A program made the position numbers and the translations under genes. The notes under the pieces are model-generated. The model was not told the DNA's origin. It did not search any database and saw nothing but the letters and a program-made list of their open reading frames with translations. Positions 55,849-64,000 of a stretch of DNA of 64,000 nucleotides are shown here, piece by piece; position 1 is the stretch's first letter, and every line of letters begins with the position of its first letter. The stretch is from Macrotis lagotis (taxonomy: Eukaryota > Chordata > Mammalia > Peramelemorphia > Peramelidae): the NCBI RefSeq assembly GCF_037893015.1, contig NC_133666.1:619304974-619368973 (forward strand), written 5' to 3'.

Positions 55849-57265
55849 TCCTTCCCTTTAAGCCCCCCCTTCTCCCTCTTGCTTTAACAAAATGCTTTTT
55901 ATTGAAACGTTTTTTGTTCTTTACAAAATAAAAAGGGAAAAAAAAAGATTCCTCAAGTCATTTGACCAAAATCACTCAGAAGAATAATTGCCTTGTAGTT
56001 GAATTTATTCTCCATAAAAGGACATTTTAAGAGTCCCTTTCAAACAGTGGTCTTAAACTCAAGTAGAAAGGAATCCCTGCAGTGCATTTATGACTTAGAA
56101 AACCAAAAGTTAATATCATCAAATTATTTTAGATGTATTTAAATTTGTTTGTTACACTTTGGCCATTGCATTTTAATACGGTCCTGTTGGCAATCAGGAG
56201 GGGCCGCAGTGATTTTGACACCTTTACTTTAAAGTGTGCTGAACACTTTACCTTAGTTCTTTGACTTACTTTACAGAAGAGGAAACAGGCTCAGAGAGGG
56301 AAAAGCATTTGCTCAGAATGGACAACTAGTTAAATGTCAGAGCACGATTGAAACACAAATCCGATGTTCTTTCCTCCATGACCTTCCCCTACTTGATCTT
56401 GTACTCTCTGGCCATCATCCAATTTTTCTCCATTTCATTTCAAAACCCAATTCAACAGTGGAGTCTAACCATTGACCTCTTCCCTTAAATCTGCTTCCTT
56501 AACTCCTGGTGAGTGAACCACACAGCTGGCCACTGGTAGAAGCTGGATTGGAGTCCAGATTTTTTGATCCTTAGTTCTAGTTCTCTTCTCTCTTTTATTT
56601 GCATCTGTCTAAATCTGAGATTCTTTAATATAGCATTTATATTTCTGATCAAAAATGGTTCTGTCAGTCCCTAGTTGAGATTTGTAAGTTTGGAGTGTTC
56701 GCCTCTGCCCTCCACAAGGTCTCTTTGTTAGAAATCTGAAGACAAGCTCTGACTGCGTGAAACAATCTTGGTCTCCCAACTGCCTCTCCACAGCTGTATA
56801 AGAAAAATAACCATAGTCAAGACCAGCCTGAGAAGGCAGGAAACTATTTTAGTTATCTAGATAAGAAGTGAATAAATTTTTATAGTTCACGATATTTTAG
56901 AAAAGGAGAAATTCTAATGTTTATATGTCCAAATCATATCTAACACCAACAGAAAATACCAAGTCAGAAGAGGAGACTAATAGTCCTGGTGCTCATTGAA
57001 TCTTTTTCCAGTTCTCACAAAGAACAGACCTTATGGTTGGGTTACAAAATCATAGAATAATCAGTGATACCTTTATGCCAACCTGATTGGTTAGCCACCA
57101 AAATTTTAAGGTTCTTTGTTAAATTATATAATTATCGATTATTCATTTAACTCTATATTGGCATTTGTAAGGATGTCATCCACCTCTGGATTTTGGGTAC
57201 TATCCTACAGAACTTCATTTATAAAACTAACTTTATTACTTCATTTTAACTTAAGAAAATTATGT
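55849..57265. other. TRMT2B intron 1, mostly unassigned
   Basis: A reversed MIR at 56230-56400 ('cagaagaggaaacaggctca'). The stretch 56030-56220 looks like an old interspersed repeat I cannot name. No exon evidence. Confidence 0.45.
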
Positions 57266-57269
57266 TTAA

Positions 57270-57960
57270 CACGTTTCACACCCCCCACCTAAAATCCTCA
57301 GTGACTCCTCCCTGCCCACTGATCGAAGTTGAGAAAGCCTCCTTTGGCATCAAGATGCTTTGTGATCCAGCTCCAACTTAACCTTTCCAGACATCTTTTC
57401 TTCCCCAATAAAAACCCTATATTCCTTTTAGACTATTTAACTTAATCACACCTCAATCTTGTTCTTACCTCTTGGTCTTTGTTCTTGATAGTTTCTATTG
57501 CTGAAATTCCCTTTCTTCTCTCCACCTAATGTCTGTTCATTTTACAGAATCTTATTAAAGTCTATTCCCCTTCTGGAAACTACTATCATAGTCCAGACCT
57601 TCCCTAGCCATTCTTTATAATTGAAAATAAATGTAGCATATTCTTTGGTGTGGTAGTGAATAGAAACCCCTTAGAATCAGGAAGCCCTACTTCTCTGGAC
57701 TTGTGTCTTAGATAATTACTCTTTAAGGACTTCTCTTGTAAACGTGACCTATGGTGACCTATGTTGGAAGAGGGAATTCTCACAATAGAGGGGCCAGGAG
57801 CTCCCTATATTGAAGAAATCACATAACATGTAATGTTTTCATGTCTTATCTTCCTAATTAGGTTATAACTTCCTTGAAGACAATAATCTTATTTTCTATC
57901 TCTTACTACCTCTTATGTCATGGAACTCAATGTTTTGGAATTTGTAAATACTTAGAATTA
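57270..57960 (+). repeat. L2 LINE relic
   Basis: 'gcatcaagatgctttgtgat', 'ttagactatttaacttaatc', 'aggttataacttccttgaag', 'acaataatcttattttctat'. Confidence 0.6.
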
Positions 57961-58104
57961 ACTCAGATTTATGTAATGCTAACAATACTGTGAGGCAAAT
58001 AGTTGAAGAATTATTATGCTCATTTTACAGAAAAGAAAACAGACTTTGAAAGGTTGAAAAACAAAGGAGGGTAGTGTAAGGGAGGGAGGCAGAATGGTAT
58101 AGCG

Positions 58105-58330
58105 GATGGAATAATGGACTCAGAATCATGGAGATCTGGATTCGAAAGTTATCTCAAACAATAACTGTGTAACCCTGGGCATGTTGCTTAACTTCTCAGT
58201 CTCAGATTCCTCACCTGTAAAATGGGTTTAAAAATAGTGATAGGGTTATTGTGAGACTCAAATGAGATATAAAAAAGCACTTTGTAAATCTTAAAACAAT
58301 ATATAAATGTTAGTTATTATTGTTAAAATT
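58105..58330 (+). repeat. CORE-SINE relic
   Basis: 'gtatagcggatggaataatg', 'gtgtaaccctgggcatgttg', 'agggttattgtgagactcaa', 'aagcactttgtaaatcttaa'. Confidence 0.65.
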
Positions 58331-58907
58331 ATTAATATCTGAGTGGTCAGTAGTCGCACAACCAGCACGTGTCTAAGATAGAATTCCAAATTACATCTAC
58401 TGACTCTAATTCAGTATTCTTTCCATTGTGCCAAGCTGTCTCTCATAGAGGAAGCAAAATAAATGTTTGCCCACAGACTATTGTGAGATTTAGAGTGGGT
58501 CTGCCTGTGGAAATATGTCTAAAGAAAGCTACATTGAACTGGATGGGTGGGGGTGTCTAGTAATTCCTTCTAATTTTCTTATAAAATTTAATCTGGTCTC
58601 ATACCCATTTTGAATTTGTTGTGGTTTATGGTATAAGATGTTGGTCTAAACCTAATTTCTACCAGATTACTTTCTAGTTTTCTCAACTGTTCTTATCTAA
58701 TAGGGAACCCTTCCAAAGTAATTTACATTTTTGTAGTTATTGAATATCAGATTATTGAGTTCAGTTATTTCTGATTCATCCTTGTTTACTTTGGCCTATT
58801 GATCTACTTTTGTAGATTTAATTTCACAACTTTTGTTATACAAGTGAAGTCCATTGTGTCTTTTTCATCAGAAATATTAATAGAGGAATTGTTTGTTTCT
58901 GTCTCAG
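58331..58907. other. TRMT2B intron 1 end
   Basis: No gene or clear repeat; ends in the exon 2 acceptor tract TTTGTTTCTGTCTCAG. Confidence 0.5.
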
Positions 58908-59177
58908 AGCTCCATTGGCTAAATGTGTTCCTGACCAGCCAGTGACCAGTGGAGGGAACATCATGGCCAATCGAAGATCCTTCCTTTTCCGGATGGCTCT
59001 CTTCTCCAAAGTGAGACCACTTCCCTGGGGTATCAGCCAGCCAAAAGGTTGGCCCTGGGCATTTCTGGGCACAGCATGTGAGGGAAATGTTAAAGATGTG
59101 ATGACTGAGGGGAAGCAAAGAGAGAAAACAAACTGGAAGGAGGAATCAAACCAAAATCTTGGTTTTTGGCGGGAAAG
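58908..59177 (+). CDS. TRMT2B: TRMT2B exon 2, start of coding (58963)
   Basis: TRMT2B makes 5-methyluridine in mitochondrial tRNA and 12S rRNA using S-adenosylmethionine (known for the human protein). The exon runs from acceptor TCTCAG to donor AAAG|GTAAGG. The ATG at 58963 has A at -3 and G at +4. It encodes MANRRSFLFRMALFSK, then LPWGISQPKGWPWAFLGTAC and EGNVKDVMT, ending GFWRE plus two bases. This aligns with the human N-terminus (MVGLFSKPGLLPWYARNPPG, WSQLFLGTVCKGD, GSWQER). The basic start without acidic residues (first 16) suits a mitochondrial targeting signal. No in-frame ATG lies upstream in the exon; the exon's first 55 bases are untranslated and hold the ends of small upstream ORFs. 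Confidence 0.9.
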
Positions 59178-59490
59178 GTAAGGTGGCATCAGTCTTCATC
59201 CTTCCTTCCCTCTGAAGGGGCCTGAATCTGTGCCCTTCCTATGTTTCTGTTTTCTTGAAAAGTAATGTGACATTTCATGGGTCTATGGAGACATCTGAAG
59301 CAAGCATCCTTAGACTGCTTCCTCAAGCAAATCAAAAGAATGTTCTGGCACAAGAGTGCCTTCTTCTTGGGTGGATGAGGTGGATGTTTGGCAAGGGTTG
59401 GATGTTGAATAGAGAGATTTGTCTAGTAGAAGGGGTCAAGATAAATATGTTGAGATACTCAGAGAGACTACATAAATTAGAAGTGAATCA

Positions 59491-59641
59491 AGGGGCAACT
59501 AGGTGGTGCAGTGGATAGAGCACCGGCCCTGGAGTCAGGAGGACCTGAGTTCAAATCTGGACTCAAATGCTTAATAATTGCCTAGTTGTGTGACCTTGGA
59601 CATGTCACTTAACCCCATTGCCTTAAATAAAAATTTAAAAA
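59491..59641 (+). mobile_element. Marsupial SINE with target-site duplication
   Basis: 'aggggcaactaggtggtgca' to an A-rich tail; 'agaagtgaatca' at 59479-59490 and 59642-59653. Confidence 0.9.
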
Positions 59642-59691
59642 AGAAGTGAATCATGTGCTTAGGGCCCCCGTACTAGTCTCTTGTTTGTTTG

Positions 59692-59854
59692 TGGGTTTTT
59701 TTTAAGGTTTTTGCAAGGCAATGGGGTTAAGTGGCTTGCCCAGGGCCACACAGCAAGGTAACTGTTAAGTGTCTGAGGCCGGATTTGAACTCGGGTACTC
59801 ATGACTCCAGGGCCAGTGCTCTCTATCCACTGGGGCACATAACCCCCCCCCCCC
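59692..59854 (-). mobile_element. Marsupial SINE, reversed, with C-run
   Basis: 'aggtttttgcaaggcaatgg' to a C14 run (about 59842-59855) that replaces the usual head end. Target copies 'tactagtct' at 59671-59679 and 59857-59865. Confidence 0.87.
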
Positions 59855-59909
59855 CATACTAGTCTTGATGAAGATTTACACACAAATCAAATTATGTTTT
59901 CAAAGTGTT

Positions 59910-60130
59910 AGAGGGAGCACCCTGTAGTGGATAGGGTTCTGGCCTTGGATTTGGGTTCTAATCCTGCCACTGCTACTTATTGTCTGTATGCAAGGTTCTT
60001 GATCACAATGCTCCTTGATAGTGTCATTTGTAAACTGTAATACCTTAGTCCATGGGGTGTAGTGAAGCTTAAATGAAATATTCTGAATTAATTGCAGACT
60101 TCCAAATATTTTGTAAATGTCAGTTATTAA
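59910..60130 (+). repeat. CORE-SINE relic
   Basis: 'agcaccctgtagtggatagg', 'gaagcttaaatgaaatattc', 'aaatattttgtaaatgtcag'. Confidence 0.55.
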
Positions 60131-60283
60131 GAAAGCAATTATTAAGACACATTCTATCCTTTTTTCTTCCAATATTTTTGCATCAAAGGATTTAATCTTA
60201 CAATTGTTTGTGGGTATGTAAGTGCATATATTCACCTATATACTTTATATACACATACACAGGCTGTGTATGTGCACAAATAT

Positions 60284-61085
60284 GCAGTGATGGGATTCAA
60301 ATAAATTAAAATCAGCTCTCTGCCCTAATGACCATTTTAAGTATACAAAAAGGAATACCAAAAGGTAGTTTAATATTTCATGCATTTAATACTCAAGAAT
60401 ATTAAGAGAGGTACACAAAACTAGATTATGTTATATTACTCATGGTAAGCAAATATATCTTATGGCGTGACAGCAGCCAATATGCAGATATGCAGAACCA
60501 AAACTATGCCTGTTTTCTTTTTTCTTCTACTTACATGGTTTCTGAAACGGGCAATAAGATAACCCTTGAAATTTATATTTCTGCTGGTTCATTGTGTCTC
60601 AGCTTCCTATTGGTTTCACTGTTCATAGAACACCAGCACACTCAGAATATTTTGGCATGATTTTGGTCATAAAACAAAGCAGAAACAAATGACAGGTTGT
60701 CATCTAAGTGTTTAGCACTTTTTCTCTTTATATTAATGTTTATTTACTAATGTAACAAAAATGAGGGAATTAAAATGTGGTATTTCATCAAAGCTATAAA
60801 GAATTTTAAGAAATGAATAAATAAATATTACAAGTGTAGTTCTGTCAATTTTTTTCACCTATAGACGGAAAGAACATTACCATGAGCACTTAGAAAACAC
60901 TATTGCAGAAATGAATATTTAAAAAAAGCATGAGGAATATAAATTTGTGATTTCTACATTGGGCACCTACCTTAGAGAGAACCCTGATTACAAGTGCTAT
61001 TTTAACAACTGGTTTGCCAAACTCAACATAAAATTAGGTATTTGTACTGCTGAACCAATATGAAGCAGCTAAATCCCACCAATGC
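60284..61085. mobile_element. Possible non-autonomous hAT-like element
   Basis: Left end GCAGTGATGGGATTCAAAT, right end reversed GCATTGGTGGGATTTAGCT: imperfect inverted repeats starting with the CAGTG-type bases usual for hAT. The flanks 'acaaatat' and 'acacaatat' are similar but not exact 8-bp duplicates. About 800 bp, AT-rich, no transposase frame. Tentative. Confidence 0.4.
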
Positions 61086-61674
61086 ACACAATATATAAAA
61101 TAATATTGTATTGCTCATTTTTATGATAGTATGTATATAGTCTAATATTTTAATACAAGTAGTATAGCATAATATTTTATATTATTGTACACATATTCTA
61201 ATGTACTTAATTCTAAAGAGTAACCTACATATACATACACATATATTCACATACATAATATGCAATGGATATATATATATATTATCCATTAATATTAATG
61301 TGTGTGGGTAGGGGATTCTGTTGCTGTCACCTTCCATTTGGGGTTTATTCTTTAAAGGAACCCTTTGGCAAATGCTTTTGAAATGTGCTTTGTCACCTCT
61401 AGATTTATCTGTGTGCTGGGCTTTTTTTCTTTTCCTCTAGACATTGTGTTTGTCCATCTAATCCACTGTGCTTAAGTATACAGTTTGAGAAAGATCTCAT
61501 TGCCCAGTCAGGACTCCACAGTCCCTGTCTTCTTGAGAGCATGAGACAAGTCAGACATAGAGGAGAGGATAGTGGGAACCTGGAGACAATCTTGTATTTT
61601 GGAAGCATTTGAGAAATCTTTGATGGGTGATTGAATGAATGAAGCTCAAACCTAGGGGTTTTTTTTCCTTTCAG
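61086..61674. other. TRMT2B intron 2, AT-rich
   Basis: TA/CA-rich low-complexity sequence (61100-61310), then unassigned sequence to the exon 3 acceptor. Confidence 0.5.
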
Positions 61675-61729
61675 GTTAGCAGATCAGATGTTACCCTTGT
61701 GGAGACTGAATTATGAGGAACAACTGAAG
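61675..61729 (+). CDS. TRMT2B: TRMT2B exon 3
   Basis: Acceptor CTTTCAG|G. Completes Arg across the junction and encodes LADQMLPLWRLNYEEQLK, against human LADVVTPLWRLSYEEQLK. Donor AAG|GTAGGA. The 215 coding bases of exon 2 plus these 55 give 90 whole codons. No further TRMT2B exon was found before 64000, so the methyltransferase core lies beyond the window. The presence of introns rules out a processed copy. Confidence 0.93.
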
Positions 61730-62335
61730 GTAGGAGCCTTGTTGCTGCCTTGAGAGAGAATGGGACTAGCATATTCTGGGTGGCAGGGAAGCTGCCCAAG
61801 AGGCTCTAAAAAGGGAATCTATCCCTTGGCTTAGAAAAGGCTAAAGGAGACCCTTATCTGGGAAGTGCAGTAGCTGTCTGTCATGAGCAACCTTTGGTCT
61901 CCAGGGCTACCATGTTTGACTCCTTCCAAGCTTCTCCTTTCTCTCTGATTATATTCAGGTATGCCACATCACTTATTGAGTACTGGAAATACAGCTACAA
62001 TCAGAAAGAAAGACAGTCCTACTCTCCCAAGGAAATTATATTAGGAAGCTGAGGAGGCCGGGTGGTTCTGGGAGAAAGCTTAAAATGGGGATTCTAGAAG
62101 GAACCTGTCCATCATAAGAAGTTTCTCTATGCCTAGAACCCAATTCTTAGATCCCCTTGCCTTAAGCCTCAGAAATCTGTTGATTTACATGAACTCTCCA
62201 TAGTGTCTCTACTTCCTCATCCTCTTCAACATCTGTGGTCACTTAATTTACAAGTATCTCCACTGGGGTGGTGGGGTAGGCAGACCTGTGATTAGGAAAC
62301 TTTCAGTGTCCAAACCAAGACTGACACTCATGTCT
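61730..62335. other. TRMT2B intron 3, first part
   Basis: A reversed L2 end fragment at about 61965-62045; otherwise nothing I recognise. Confidence 0.45.
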
Positions 62336-62337
62336 TT

Positions 62338-62493
62338 TGTTTGTTTGTTTTGTTTTTCTGCTAGGCAAATGGGGTTAAGCTTGCCCAAGGCCACACAGAT
62401 AGGTAATTATTAAGTGTCTGAGTTCAGATTTGAACTCAGGTAGTCCTGACTCCAGGGCCAGTGCTCTATCCACTGCGCCACCTAGCTGCCTCA
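62338..62493 (-). mobile_element. Marsupial SINE with target-site duplication, reversed
   Basis: 'ttctgctaggcaaatggggt' to 'ccacctagctgcc'. 'actcatgtctt' copies at about 62327-62337 and 62495-62505. Confidence 0.9.
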
Positions 62494-62639
62494 ACTCATG
62501 TCTTACTTAGTGTTGTTTCCAATGTGCCTATGGGTTTCCTGATGCCAATCCTGGCCACCTGTCTCCTATGTCCTGCTGCCTCTCATGATTTATCTTTGTG
62601 GGCTTTTAAAATACTTCTGTTCATCATGATCAAATAAGA

Positions 62640-62957
62640 CCTTTGTAGAGGACTTAGCATAGTGCCTAACCCATAGTAGATGCTTAATGAATGCTTATTC
62701 CCTTCCAATACCTTCCCAGTCATGAGCATTGTACAGTAGGATGATCAAGGGTCCCATGAAACTTTTTTAATGATCATGAAGAACATGGGAGCTAACCTTT
62801 TCCATTTAACTTCAACTTCTACTGTCATTTATGCTGTATGTAAATAATTTTCCCATATTTTAAATTAATTTATTTTTAGAATTCATTAAAAAAGAATTTT
62901 GAGTTCTAAATTCTCTCTACCCACCTGTCCCTCCCCCAAACACTGAGATGGCAATAA

Positions 62958-62992
<35 letters not shown>

Positions 62993-63770
62993 ATGTATTT
63001 GAAATCATATGTCAACTTTTTTTTAAATGCCTTTTATTGGTTCATTTTGTCTTTATATTATGGTGATCTCTCTAGAGGCAGCCCTGTAGTACTGTAGAAC
63101 CTTTCTTTTTTAGTGAATTTTTGATTTACAGTGTTATAGTCATTGGGTATCTTCTTGTGGCTTTGCTTTTTTGGTGTATCAGCAAGCATCTATTATGTGC
63201 TCTGCTAAGCTCTAGGGATAAAATGAAAGGCAAAAAATAGTCCCTTTTCCCTGGAAGTTCACAGTATGATGGTTGATTTAATTTAGTTTCTCTGGTAGTG
63301 AATTGTCACTAAACAAGAACTCTTGCAGAGTACCAACTCTAAGGTTGATAGGTGCCTAAAGACTGTAATTCTTAGTATTCCTTGTCCCCTTTGATGCTGC
63401 TTTTCCACCATCACTGTAGAAGTGGAAGGGGACTTCAGAGGAGATCTATGTCTTTCTTTGTTATCATTAATACATTATGTGGTGGCCAGCCTATTGGTAC
63501 TGAACCTTTCTACATTTGGCAGGGCTGGGGATCAGAAAACAGATAAAATTTGAAGCTATTTAAGGATGGTAGAACATACAGAGTTCATACTTTATTGACT
63601 TCAAAGTAGATGGTGTTTATAAATGTTATCATATTAGTATTACTTGTCTTAAAAAACCATACCTTCACACCATCTTTAGGTATATTTGAATGTATTTATT
63701 CCTTTTCCATTTGGTGGGTATTGAAGGAATATCAACAGAGATTGACCCTCATCTCTATTTTCTTATCTGG
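62640..63770. other. TRMT2B intron 3, L2 fragments and (GT)n
   Basis: L2-type end at 62645-62700 ('agtgcctaacccatagtaga'), (GT)n at 62958-62989, reversed L2 end at 63175-63270. No exon found. Confidence 0.55.
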
Positions 63771-63780
63771 ATATAATTTT

Positions 63781-63925
63781 TTTTAAGTTTTTGCAAGGCA
63801 GTGGGGTTAAATGCTTGCCCAAGGCCACACAGCTAGGTAATTTTTAAGTGTCTGAGGCTGGATTTGAACTCAGGTGCTCCTGACTCCAGGACCGTTGTTC
63901 TATCCACTGTGCCACCTAGCTGCCC
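63781..63925 (-). mobile_element. Marsupial SINE with target-site duplication, reversed
   Basis: 'aagtttttgcaaggcagtgg' to 'ccacctagctgccc'. 'tggatataattttttt' copies at 63767-63782 and 63926-63941. Confidence 0.92.
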
Positions 63926-64000
63926 TGGATATAATTTTTTTGATACCCATCACCTTTTTTGATACTCATCACCATTTTTGAAGAGGGTTTTAGTAGGAAA

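Overview
The window is mammalian nuclear DNA, almost certainly from a marsupial. Split, intron-rich genes sit in AT-rich DNA packed with one very common tRNA-derived SINE (head resembling 'ggcagctaggtggcgcagtgg', many copies with clear target-site duplications) of the marsupial WSINE1/MAR1 kind. There are also L1 3' ends, older L2 and L3/CR1 LINEs and MIR/CORE-SINE relics. The SINE style suggests an Australian marsupial, but I cannot fix the species.

Three genes can be supported. (1) PYCR3 (pyrroline-5-carboxylate reductase 3) on the minus strand: only its first coding exon (9463-9709) lies here, in a CpG-island promoter (about 9400-10130) with six CCAAT boxes. (2) GFUS/TSTA3 (GDP-L-fucose synthase) on the minus strand: the whole gene, from a CpG-island promoter near 49.4-49.9 kb to a poly(A) signal at 23763-23768. 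Its ten coding exons add up to exactly 966 nt (321 residues plus stop, the human length), with every splice phase consistent and all catalytic residues present. (3) TRMT2B (mitochondrial m5U methyltransferase) on the plus strand: a CpG-island first exon near 55.4 kb, the start exon 58908-59177 and a further exon 61675-61729; the rest lies past the right edge.

Layout: 1-9.4 kb, PYCR3 intron 1 filled with L2 and SINE copies; 9.4-10.1 kb, PYCR3 exon 1 and promoter; 10.1-23.7 kb, intergenic repeats including an interrupted antisense L1; 23.7-49.9 kb, GFUS; 49.9-55 kb, intergenic L1 and SINE insertions; 55-64 kb, the 5' part of TRMT2B. PYCR3 and GFUS are neighbours in human 8q24.3, whereas human TRMT2B is on Xq22.1, so the GFUS-TRMT2B head-to-head neighbourhood is the most notable gene-order observation. 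The three genes are unrelated in pathway (proline synthesis, GDP-fucose synthesis, mitochondrial RNA methylation); they share only housekeeping CpG-island promoters.

Other points of note: a near-identical ~275-bp direct duplication flanking GFUS exons 4 and 5, a long poly-Ala/Ser-Thr N-terminal extension in PYCR3, paired ZNF143-type motifs at the GFUS promoter, small upstream ORFs before the TRMT2B start, a CpG-retaining SINE beside the GFUS island, and SINE and L1 insertions sharing one target sequence. I found no clearly new biological system; this is a repeat-expanded housekeeping-gene region.
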